This document shows, piece after piece, positions 1 through 8,122 of a stretch of 64,000 nucleotides of DNA; the stretch's first letter is position 1, and every line of letters starts with the position of its first letter. The position numbers and the translations under genes were made by a program. Source of the DNA: Sphingobacterium phlebotomi (GTDB lineage: Bacteria > Bacteroidota > Bacteroidia > Sphingobacteriales > Sphingobacteriaceae). The notes beneath the pieces were generated by a model. It was not told the origin of the DNA and did no database searches. It saw nothing but the letters and a program-made list of their open reading frames with translations. Location: NCBI RefSeq assembly GCF_008180195.1, contig NZ_VTAV01000015.1, forward strand, positions 60,702-124,701, given 5' to 3'.

Positions 1-692
1 TTTTTAACTTGATCCGACAGGCCTCCATACAACTCTTCTAATTCGTTTAGTTTTGAGCCGGCAATCATAAACCTCAATAGATAGGGGCTAATAAAAGAAT
101 CCGGATTTTTCTTAATAAAATCCAGATCGATCTGTTTCATCCTATTATTAAAGGGAGTGAAGTTCTCTCGGTAATCATACGATGCCTCTTGTAAAGTTTT
201 TACTTTTTCTTCCAATGCTTTTAGCTCTTTTTCTGCAGCCTTGTATTGGTCAAATAGACGACTGTACTCTTTACTAACTGCCTCCATTTCCGATCTAATT
301 GGTGCTTTATCAGCATGCAGTTTAGTCCAATCATTCTGCGTTTTTGAACCTTTTACAATAGCATCTCCAAATTTATCCTTTTCCAATTTTACGGTCAGGT
401 TCTTCGGCTCTAAATAAATACTGGTCAAATTAGCATTATCTGAAGTCATCGGACCTTTATACAAATACAAATTAGCCATGATCGGTTCGCTAATCGTGCC
501 ATGGAAAGTGAATTTGTTCTTCTCAATCCTAGCACTATCCGTCAGGCGTGTACCTTGTGCATCGTTGTAGCTTATGTAGATATAGGGTACATCGGCATTT
601 TCTATTTCACCCTTTAGTTGGAACTTCTGCTGTGCTTTTGCCGTGACAAGGATTAAGATAAATGGCAATATTAACATGACGTTCTTCTTCAT
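1..692 (-). CDS. DUF4369-domain secreted protein, probable TlpA/thioredoxin-like (3' part outside window)
   Basis: About 230 residues are visible and the C-terminus runs off the left edge. It opens with a signal peptide (MKKN, then a hydrophobic run ending in TAKAQ), followed by a beta-rich DUF4369-type region (KGEIENADVPYIYISY; YLEPKNLTVKL) and a charged helical stretch around residues 130-180. The KNPDSFISPYLL segment near residue 200 is typical of these proteins just before a thioredoxin fold. In the family this N-terminal domain usually precedes a TlpA-like thioredoxin domain, which would lie outside the window, so that part is inference. A second in-frame ATG at 722 would add ten residues; the inner start was chosen because the signal peptide begins there. 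It lies 74 bases downstream of the SusD gene on the same strand and is probably co-transcribed. Confidence 0.75.
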   Translation of the reverse strand, partial: MKKNVMLILPFILILVTAKAQQKFQLKGEIENADVPYIYISYNDAQGTRLTDSARIEKNKFTFHGTISEPIMANLYLYKGPMTSDNANLTSIYLEPKNLTVKLEKDKFGDAIVKGSKTQNDWTKLHADKAPIRSEMEAVSKEYSRLFDQYKAAEKELKALEEKVKTLQEASYDYRENFTPFNNRMKQIDLDFIKKNPDSFISPYLLRFMIAGSKLNELEELYGGLSDQVK

Positions 693-766
693 AAACACTG
701 ATTTTATTTTCGACTTTTTCATCTATAAATATTAATTCTTTTTGTAGTTCAGATTTTTGACAATTT

Positions 767-2263
767 TTAATAGGTATTTTGTTCAAATTCTCCTCTTGTT
801 TTATTTACTTCCAGCTGATTTATCGGAACAGCATAGCGACGGCTCTTTAACGGTAATGTGTAGGTTTTAGGTACTGCTTTATTGGCAACACCGTTTTCAT
901 ATTCATAGAAATCTCTTGAAACGATTATATCATCGATGGTGGTGGCGGTATAGGCAAAGCGACGAATATCTCCCCAACGAAGAGAGAATGGAAATTCCCG
1001 ACGACGCTCTGCCAAGACTTTCAAAAGCGCATCTTCTGCATTCTCAGCTGTCAATGTACGTCCGGTATGTGCCTGCATCCTGTTTGTCCTTAATTGATTG
1101 ACGAGGGTCATAGCACCAGCGACATCGGGAGAAGACTTTCGTACCAATGCTTCAGCTTTATTCAGCATCACTTCCTGAATCGTGACACCTGCCAACATAA
1201 ACCAACCGCCAAATGCGTTGGTGTACGAACGAACCTCTTTGGCATAAGTCGGTGCGTACCTCCGAACTTCATTCAGAAAAAACCATTTATAGCGTACGTC
1301 ATTCGTTTTGTCAAACATATCCAAAAGAGATGGAGATGCTATCAGCATACTCGGATGCTTATAAATCACTCTTATAAAGAATGACTCATTCCAGTTAAAA
1401 TAGGTAGGCGCAGCGTAGTCCGTGATCTCGCTGTATGCTATCGTATATGGAGGGTTATCGAAGATAACAGGCGTGCCCGGTCCTAGCGTGTTATAATCTT
1501 TTAGTTTAATGATTCCGGTATTATCTAGTGCCTGATCGGCTGCGGCAATCACCTTATCCCACTCTTCTTGGTATAAATATAAGCGGGATAGCAGCGCATT
1601 CACAGTAGCCTTGTTATCCGCACGATAAGTCGTGGTAGGCTTATTTTTTGTAGTATTTAAGGCTTCAGCGAGATCCGATTCAATCCAATTATAGGTGTCT
1701 TTGAGCGACATTCTTGCCATGCTTTGCTCCGGTGACGTCGATGTTTTATAGGGCAATCCTAATTCGTCGAAATGATCAGAATGATAAGGTAGGCAATAGT
1801 AGGTTGCCAGCATAAAGTTACTATAGGCTCTTAAAAAGTATGCTTCAGCTTTTATCTGGGCTTTCAAGGCCGCATCTCCGCTTACTTGATCCACATTTTC
1901 AAGAATCAGGTTGGCTTTGTAAATTTCACCATAACTATTATTCCAGTGCATATCGCTTGGCCTATTTGCCACTTCCTCGATACCGAATACGTAATGGGGA
2001 AGTCCGGATGATGCCGTAAGTGCACTGGGATATACCTCAAACAAATCGAGTGGCAGATCGTAATTATCCGTAGATGTAAGATCGGTAAACCGAAAGTTTT
2101 CCGTGTAATTTGGAGCATCGAGCAATCCGACTAATTGCTCGATACGTTCGATTGGTTCACTTGTACTCTTTGTCGGAGACTCACTCAAAAATTTTTCACA
2201 CCCCGTAAAAATTATCATCATGATCCCGGCAGTTATAATAGGGAAAATATAATTTTTCATCAT
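767..2263 (-). CDS. SusD/RagB family nutrient-binding outer-membrane lipoprotein
   Basis: This 498-residue surface lipoprotein would be the lid and glycan- or peptide-binding partner of the SusC channel encoded just upstream. A signal sequence ends in a lipobox (FTGC, lipid-anchored Cys22) followed by the CEKFL/SESPT start usual in SusD proteins. The TPR-like core is visible (AEAYFLRAYSNFMLATYYCLPY; KATVNALLSRLYLYQEEWDKVI) and the C-terminal part has ERRREFPFSLRWGDIRRF, a hallmark of the family. Its start lies 9 bases after the SusC stop, so the two form a transcriptional unit. A second ATG one codon in is equally possible. Nothing in the sequence gives the substrate: no glycoside hydrolase is visible next to it, and the following gene is a DUF4369 protein. 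Confidence 0.95.
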   Translation of the reverse strand: MMKNYIFPIITAGIMMIIFTGCEKFLSESPTKSTSEPIERIEQLVGLLDAPNYTENFRFTDLTSTDNYDLPLDLFEVYPSALTASSGLPHYVFGIEEVANRPSDMHWNNSYGEIYKANLILENVDQVSGDAALKAQIKAEAYFLRAYSNFMLATYYCLPYHSDHFDELGLPYKTSTSPEQSMARMSLKDTYNWIESDLAEALNTTKNKPTTTYRADNKATVNALLSRLYLYQEEWDKVIAAADQALDNTGIIKLKDYNTLGPGTPVIFDNPPYTIAYSEITDYAAPTYFNWNESFFIRVIYKHPSMLIASPSLLDMFDKTNDVRYKWFFLNEVRRYAPTYAKEVRSYTNAFGGWFMLAGVTIQEVMLNKAEALVRKSSPDVAGAMTLVNQLRTNRMQAHTGRTLTAENAEDALLKVLAERRREFPFSLRWGDIRRFAYTATTIDDIIVSRDFYEYENGVANKAVPKTYTLPLKSRRYAVPINQLEVNKTRGEFEQNTY

Positions 2264-2272
2264 TTTTCTTTT

Positions 2273-5200
2273 TTAGAAGTTAACGTTAAACCCAAGTAAA
2301 TACGTAGTTGTCGGAGGAAGCGTGCCAGGCAACCATTCGGGGTCATAGCCTCGGCTATTTGACTGCCATATACAGCCTAAATCTCTCACCTGAGCAAATA
2401 AATTAACACTCCCTATATTAACCCGGTCTGTTAATGTTTTAGGGATTTTGTATTCTAAATTCAATTCTTTTAGTTTAATAAATGACGAACTTTCGACCAA
2501 CGTATTCAGTGATGATGTATAGAAAGACCAGTTACTGAAATTTTCAGAATTGGCTTCTGGCCAAGCGGGGATATCAGGAGAGCCGTTTAACACGTCATTC
2601 ACAAACATAGGAATGATATCTTTTCCCAGCGTCAACATCGGATAGGTGAATGTGGGATTGCGGAATTTACCTCCAAAGTTACCTACAAATAGAAACGAAA
2701 AATCAAATCCATATCCGCTTAATGTTCCTTGCCAACCTGCACTATGCGGGCCAACCATTGGACCGCTGTATACCAAATACCCATCATCATAGTTAGCAAC
2801 AGCTATTCCTGTTCCTGTCATGGGATAGGTTTCGTCGTCGCCTATTCTACCAAGTTGTGGCTGGCCGTCCTTCATACCGGCATATATATACGACCACATG
2901 GCTCCTATAGGATAGCCTTCCGTAAAAGCCCGGCCGGCAGCAGCGTTCTGACTTTGAATACTCGGGTTATACAAACTAGTTACCTTATTTTGATTGTATG
3001 CATAGGTCAATTTAGTGTTTAATGAAATTGCAGATTCACCAGGATTAGTGTTTACGCCAAGTTCAACTTCAAACCCTTTGTTGGAAATGCCGGCTTGATT
3101 GATTCTTTGCGTTACCAAGCCACCATTGATGGTCGGTTGAGGGACGTCTCCTAGAATATCTATTCCTCTTTTATTATATACATCAATACTACCGTATAAG
3201 AGGTTGCTAAAAAGAGCAAAATCGACCCCCGCATTAATCGTCTTTGTGCGCTCCCAACGCAAAAGCGGGTTACCTTGACGGAAACTTCCCGTATATGTAC
3301 CTGTATTTAAGGAGGGTGTTTGGCTCATGGTAATAAGTGTTAGCGGAGAGGTGCTTTTTTCCACATTTCCATTGAATCCATAGGTAAGACGTAAACTCAG
3401 GCGACTCAGCCAATATGCTGTTGACTCCATAAAATCTTCCCTAGAAGCATGCCACAAACCACCTATTGACCATAGTGGTGCCCAACGGTATTTTGGGTCG
3501 TTAGTGATCAGGTTGGAAGCATCACTTCGGGCGCTTCCGGATACACTATACTTATTGTCGTATGTATAAGATGCGTTTCCAAACACCGATACATAACGAT
3601 CATTGCGGTAGTCAAAAGAAGTTTCATCTATATTATAGTCTGTCCGTTGACGGGATTTTGGGGAACCTACAGCTTGATCGATATACCAGAAAGCACTTTG
3701 GTTGAGTTGAGGCAGATTTGTTCCCATAATATTTTTCAACTGTACGACGCCTGCAACAGAACGCCCGCCAAAGGGTAGTGGTGACATCCGGTTTGTCTTA
3801 TCATCGTAGCCCCAAACCCAGGGATGGTTTGTTCCTTCCATCCCGTATTCAGAAATTTCAGCCCCTGCAAGTGCTGTTACCACATGTTTATTAAATGATT
3901 TATTGAAATTCAGTTGATTTCTCCAAGTATAGTTGCGATTAGATCGGTCGGTAGTTTGCAAGATACCACCTTTGGGAATAAACTGTTTGTTCACCTGTTG
4001 ATTTATCTGATCATAATCTACAATAAAATTGACCCAGTCGCGAGCATAATAACTGTCTTCCATATAATAATGTCTGGTTTTACCCAAGTTATATTCATAT
4101 TGGAGCTTTGAATCCAAGGTAAACCCGTCCAAAAGCTTGAAAGTCAATCCAGTTTGAAAGCGCGAATTTAGCTCTGTGGCAGCTAATGAGCGCGCTCGTG
4201 TCTCCCGAAGAATATTGTAATCCCAATCTTCGTATGGAAGTGTACCTCTTATTTTGTCATATTGTTCCCTATTTACGCCCATTAATTGTGTGGCGTAACT
4301 CCCATCTTCATTTAATATTAACTCGTAAGGTGATAATAATCGTAATTCGTTCATCGTGGGGCCGTTATTCTCCGATTGTACATAGTGTATATTCGTTGCA
4401 AAATTAAAATCCAACCATTTGAATATTTTGGCTTGGGCGCTGTAATTCATACGCCAACGATTAAGGTTGTTTTCAATCACGTTTCCGGTGTTACGCTCGT
4501 ACATAACCGAAAATACATTTTGGATACGGTCATTAGCAGATGAAATACTAAGATTGTATTGCTGTAAAACGGGATTTTGCAAGAGGTGATCTTTGATCTG
4601 TTGCCGATTATCGGACCTGCTCAACTCGTTAAGTCCCGCCTCCATTTCTTCCATAGATATGGAACCTTTTTCATAGTGTTGGAACAGATATTCCTTTGCC
4701 AGAGAGTACGGCCTAGCCAATTCACTAAAAGAATTGGAATAGGTATTTGCGTACCATTGATTTTCGTACGCCATGCGTTCCCACGCCACCTGGTCTGCAG
4801 CAGATGCAGTAGTAAGTGCTGTAGATAAATCTATCTTTCGACCAATACGGGTCATCACATTCGCATTCACATTTAATCTTTCTTTTGCTTTTTTAGTCAC
4901 CACGACGATAACACCATTGGCCGAACGCGCTCCCCATATGGAAGCAGCCGCAGCATCTTTTAAGACAGTAACGCTCTCTACATCATTTGGATTAATATCT
5001 CTAAAACCATTTTCTACAGGAAAGCCATCTACCACGACGAGTGGTCTAGCGTCCGCATAAAGCGATGTTACTCCGCGAATGGTATAATTTATAGAACCAT
5101 CTGCATTTTCGCTTCCTTGCATACCGGCCACGGATCCAAGCAAAGCAGTTGAAAGGTCAGGGGCATGTCTCCTTTGAATAGTTTTGCTATCAATGACATC

Positions 5201-5926
5201 ATAAGAACCAGTCACTCGTTCTCCAGAAATGGATTGATACCCTGTATTGACTACCGTCACTTCATCTAGATCATTACTTACTGGCGTTAGCTTTATGACC
5301 AGATTATTATTTCTACGGAGTTGGGCATCTGTTATCGTAATCTCGTGTACCTCAAAACCAAGATAAGTCGTGGACACAACATCACCTGATATTACCCCCC
5401 TCAGTATGAAGGTTCCATCATCTGAAGTCAACATGACCACCTGCTTTCCTTTTATTTTCACCGTAGCCCCTACTAGTGGGGCACCCTTATCATCTAGTAC
5501 CACGCCAGATATTACGTTTTGCTGCGATATAAGTTGATCATCTTTTGATCGTTCCGAAGAAGATATCGTCTGTTTGGTCAACACCACCGAACGCCCCTCG
5601 ATCGAATACTGTAAATCTCTCCCTTTGACAATTGCTTGGATAGCCTTCTCTAGCGAAACATTCTGCACCTGCACATTGATATTTTTCACTTCGCGCAGTA
5701 TATTCCCGTCCAAAAGGAAATCATACCCCGTTTGTTCGCGAAGCTGTTTAACCACGGTTTCCAACGAGACGTTCCTTTGGCTTAAGGTCACCCGTTGGCC
5801 AAAAGTATGGGCAGAGACCTGGACGAAGGCGATTGTCATCAATACAATAGTTAATTTCATAATGTGTAATACTTTAGGTGGCAACAACCAACGCGATGCC
5901 CTATTATGAAAAGTATATTTTTTCAT
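2273..5926 (-). CDS. SusC/RagA TonB-linked outer-membrane transporter with STN signalling domain
   Basis: The protein is about 1,217 residues from the start chosen at 5926 (MKKYTFHN); an in-frame ATG at 6025 would add 33 residues with no signal-peptide character. After the signal sequence comes an STN (secretin/TonB short N-terminal) domain (roughly 40-110: SLETVVKQLREQTGYDF), then a carboxypeptidase-regulatory-like beta domain (ISGVVLDDKGAPLVGATV), a TonB-box-like LDEVTVVNTGY, the plug (VVVDGFPVENGFRDINPNDVESVTVLKDAAAASIWG) and a long beta barrel ending in aromatic Phe. The STN domain is the part that contacts the C-terminal region of FecR-type anti-sigma factors; a FecR and ECF sigma gene lie immediately upstream, so trans-envelope induction by the imported substrate is expected. 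Substrate unknown. Confidence 0.96.
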   Translation of the reverse strand: MKKYTFHNRASRWLLPPKVLHIMKLTIVLMTIAFVQVSAHTFGQRVTLSQRNVSLETVVKQLREQTGYDFLLDGNILREVKNINVQVQNVSLEKAIQAIVKGRDLQYSIEGRSVVLTKQTISSSERSKDDQLISQQNVISGVVLDDKGAPLVGATVKIKGKQVVMLTSDDGTFILRGVISGDVVSTTYLGFEVHEITITDAQLRRNNNLVIKLTPVSNDLDEVTVVNTGYQSISGERVTGSYDVIDSKTIQRRHAPDLSTALLGSVAGMQGSENADGSINYTIRGVTSLYADARPLVVVDGFPVENGFRDINPNDVESVTVLKDAAAASIWGARSANGVIVVVTKKAKERLNVNANVMTRIGRKIDLSTALTTASAADQVAWERMAYENQWYANTYSNSFSELARPYSLAKEYLFQHYEKGSISMEEMEAGLNELSRSDNRQQIKDHLLQNPVLQQYNLSISSANDRIQNVFSVMYERNTGNVIENNLNRWRMNYSAQAKIFKWLDFNFATNIHYVQSENNGPTMNELRLLSPYELILNEDGSYATQLMGVNREQYDKIRGTLPYEDWDYNILRETRARSLAATELNSRFQTGLTFKLLDGFTLDSKLQYEYNLGKTRHYYMEDSYYARDWVNFIVDYDQINQQVNKQFIPKGGILQTTDRSNRNYTWRNQLNFNKSFNKHVVTALAGAEISEYGMEGTNHPWVWGYDDKTNRMSPLPFGGRSVAGVVQLKNIMGTNLPQLNQSAFWYIDQAVGSPKSRQRTDYNIDETSFDYRNDRYVSVFGNASYTYDNKYSVSGSARSDASNLITNDPKYRWAPLWSIGGLWHASREDFMESTAYWLSRLSLRLTYGFNGNVEKSTSPLTLITMSQTPSLNTGTYTGSFRQGNPLLRWERTKTINAGVDFALFSNLLYGSIDVYNKRGIDILGDVPQPTINGGLVTQRINQAGISNKGFEVELGVNTNPGESAISLNTKLTYAYNQNKVTSLYNPSIQSQNAAAGRAFTEGYPIGAMWSYIYAGMKDGQPQLGRIGDDETYPMTGTGIAVANYDDGYLVYSGPMVGPHSAGWQGTLSGYGFDFSFLFVGNFGGKFRNPTFTYPMLTLGKDIIPMFVNDVLNGSPDIPAWPEANSENFSNWSFYTSSLNTLVESSSFIKLKELNLEYKIPKTLTDRVNIGSVNLFAQVRDLGCIWQSNSRGYDPEWLPGTLPPTTTYLLGFNVNF

Positions 5927-6132
5927 ATATTTGATATGGTTAAGTAATTCTATAATATAAATTGTTAGTTCGTCACGACAATGGATCCGGATACTTAGCT
6001 GATTAGCCGTAAGGTGGGGGTACACTTTGCGGCCTTTTCATATCCTGTCCTGAATGTTATTAAGGTTTATCTCTTATCTTCTTCATCTGTTTTTTTAGTT
6101 TAGGTTTTCAAAAATATCTGTCTCTTATTTTA

Positions 6133-7254
6133 TTAATTTGCACGCCTTACGACAATCTTACGCCCTTGGATGGCAAAAGTTACCTTATTGGTTCGCTCAA
6201 GTTGTCGTAAAACCATGTCGAGCTCGTTGGAGCGGGACACATAGCCCCATAATATAATTTCTTTGGGAGCATTTGGTTCAAAGTCCAATTCCAAATCATA
6301 CCAGCGTGCGATTGTTCGCATAACTGTTTCCAGACTACCATTAAACTTAAAGTATCCATTTTTCCAAGCCACCATTGCCTCCAAATCTACCTCTTGAACA
6401 GTCAATTTTCCTCCGGTATTCACTGCCTGCTGACCGGGAGACAGCTCACGTGTTCCTTTTGCCGTTATGATCCGAACTCTACCCTCCAACAGAGATGTCT
6501 TTATCTGGTCTTCGTCACTATATGCATTGATATTAAAATGTGTACCCAAAACCTGAACCGTTTGATTTTTCGTTTCTACGGTAAAAGGTCGCTTGTCTTT
6601 GGAAATCTCAAAGTACCCTTCACCTTCCAGCTTTACTTTTCGGTGCTGTGTAGAAAAGGTAAGTCGCGAAGATGCATTCAGCCATACTTTGGATTTATCC
6701 GGTAGCACGATCATATAGGTTTCGCCTTTGGTTGTGGTCAGGATATGGGTGCTTTCGGAGGACTCATGGGCTGTTTCTCCCTTTACTTCGTATACTACAA
6801 ATCCATCTTCGGATTTGGAGATACTGATGCCCGACTCTTTGGCAAGCTCACCATCGGAAGCAGCGGTCAGTTTGATCTGCTTTCCGTCCGAAAGGGTCAG
6901 CGTAGCCCCTATACCCCCTGGCTTGATCATGGTCGTACTATCCCCAGTAGCAAGTTGGAAATTGTCTGGAGCAGAATAGTTCAAGGCGTAATAGACCGCT
7001 GTAAACGTGAGCAATACCACAATGGTTGCAGCTACCTTGACCCAGGCATAGCGATATAAAGATTTAGGCGTATCAGTTACCGAAATCGCGTCCCATATTT
7101 CAGATTTTATCCGTTCATAATCTTCTCCTTTGGCTTCTCTCATCTTGTCCAGCGACATGCCTGCATACCACTGCTCGACCAGCGATTTCTCCTGTTCATC
7201 GGCTGTACCCTTTAGGTATTTGGTCAAAAGTGCCTTTCCTACTTGTTTGTCCAT
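6133..7254 (-). CDS. FecR-family anti-sigma factor
   Basis: This 373-residue inner-membrane regulator has a cytoplasmic N-terminus (1-69), one membrane helix at about 70-91 (WVKVAATIVVLLTFTAVYYA), a periplasmic FecR domain (about 165-270, with LPDKSKVWLNASSRL and GEGYFEISKD) and a C-terminal DUF4974/STN-like module (VAWKNGYFKFNGSLETVMRTIARWYDLEL). In characterised systems the cytoplasmic part holds the ECF sigma factor until the STN domain of the cognate SusC signals through the periplasm. It sits 86 bases after the sigma gene and about 200 bases before the SusC gene, all on the minus strand, which fits a dedicated sigma/anti-sigma/transporter trio. Confidence 0.95.
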   Translation of the reverse strand: MDKQVGKALLTKYLKGTADEQEKSLVEQWYAGMSLDKMREAKGEDYERIKSEIWDAISVTDTPKSLYRYAWVKVAATIVVLLTFTAVYYALNYSAPDNFQLATGDSTTMIKPGGIGATLTLSDGKQIKLTAASDGELAKESGISISKSEDGFVVYEVKGETAHESSESTHILTTTKGETYMIVLPDKSKVWLNASSRLTFSTQHRKVKLEGEGYFEISKDKRPFTVETKNQTVQVLGTHFNINAYSDEDQIKTSLLEGRVRIITAKGTRELSPGQQAVNTGGKLTVQEVDLEAMVAWKNGYFKFNGSLETVMRTIARWYDLELDFEPNAPKEIILWGYVSRSNELDMVLRQLERTNKVTFAIQGRKIVVRRAN

Positions 7255-7340
7255 ATCAGATCTGTAAAGTGCTTTTCTAAAGGCACTTTATTGTAATACC
7301 TTTTAAACAAGGGTATGGGGTAGAGGAAAATAAAAAAAAC

Positions 7341-7934
7341 TTAATTTTCCCTAAAGAGAGCTAAGAGTAATATTCCTAAAGAACTATAGTTAGCCAGCTT
7401 ACTTTTCAAGATACGTAGTGCATATTGAATTTGTTTTCTGACCGTAGCTTCACTGATCTGTAGCCTTGCAGCAATCTCTTTGTGAGAAAGGTCTTCCAAA
7501 CGGCTTAATTGAAATACTTCGCGCATCTTGAGAGGAAGTTTGGCGATTTCTTCCATCACGAGCAGCATCAGCTCTTTCTCGTCCAGCTTATCCAATGTAT
7601 CATAACTGACTGTAGAACTGTATTTGCCGAGCTCGGCAAGGTAATCACTTTTCGTTTTGCCTTTTTGGATCAGTTTCAACACCCGATTTCGGGACGCCAC
7701 GTACAAGTAACCACTTAGATTGGCATCGTCCCAAAGGTTGTCGGCGTGCGTCCATATTGCGGTAAACAATTCTTGTACCAGGTCCTTGGACATCTCCTCA
7801 TCACGAAGTATTTGATTGACTTTGTAATAAATTGGCATGGCATATCGATCGTAGATTTCAGCGAAGGCTTCCTTATTTCCCTCTTTTAAAAGAGAAACCA
7901 GTTCTTTGTCTGTTGCTTCTTTGTAGTTTGCCAT
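7341..7934 (-). CDS. ECF RNA polymerase sigma factor (Bacteroidota type)
   Basis: This 197-residue sigma-70 family protein should direct transcription of the neighbouring SusC/SusD genes. Region 2 is seen at about 20-90 (EAFAEIYDRYAMPIYY, DLVQELFTAIW, YLYVASRNRVLKLI) and region 4 at about 132-178 (LPLKMREVFQLSR, HKEIAARLQISEATVRKQI, the helix-turn-helix). The C-terminus ends in a hydrophobic tail (LGILLLALF) often seen in this Bacteroidota subfamily. It is the first gene of the minus-strand set sigma, FecR, SusC, SusD, DUF4369. The 188 bases upstream separate it from the 3' end of the hybrid sensor gene; no exact TAnnTTTG element was found there. Confidence 0.95.
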   Translation of the reverse strand: MANYKEATDKELVSLLKEGNKEAFAEIYDRYAMPIYYKVNQILRDEEMSKDLVQELFTAIWTHADNLWDDANLSGYLYVASRNRVLKLIQKGKTKSDYLAELGKYSSTVSYDTLDKLDEKELMLLVMEEIAKLPLKMREVFQLSRLEDLSHKEIAARLQISEATVRKQIQYALRILKSKLANYSSLGILLLALFREN

Positions 7935-8122
7935 ATTTAAGTATCAGACATTCTTTGATATAGAACGATCTTTAATAACGATGTTTTCTTTAACCACATA
8001 GAAAGATAGCTTTTTTGTCGTATACGGAGAAAATGATCCTATCAGCCTTATTTATGTGATAGGTACAAAGATTAGAAAATAATCGTTAAACACAAAAAAG
8101 CCAGACATATCTTGGGGCCCTA

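Noticed and set aside
5927..6025. 33-residue N-terminal extension of the first SusC gene from ATG 6025
   Set aside because: The extension has no signal-peptide character, and the ATG at 5926 gives a normal SusC N-terminus.
6109..6116. TATTTTTG on the minus strand, a formal TAnnTTTG match about 180 bases before the first SusC gene
   Set aside because: It consists mostly of T, has no -33 partner, and SusC genes of sigma/FecR units are expected to use the ECF sigma.
8038..8063. Short inverted repeat (CCTATCA with TGATAGG, 12-base loop) upstream of the first ECF sigma gene
   Set aside because: A 7-bp stem with a 12-base loop is likely by chance in AT-rich sequence, and no promoter element could be tied to it.
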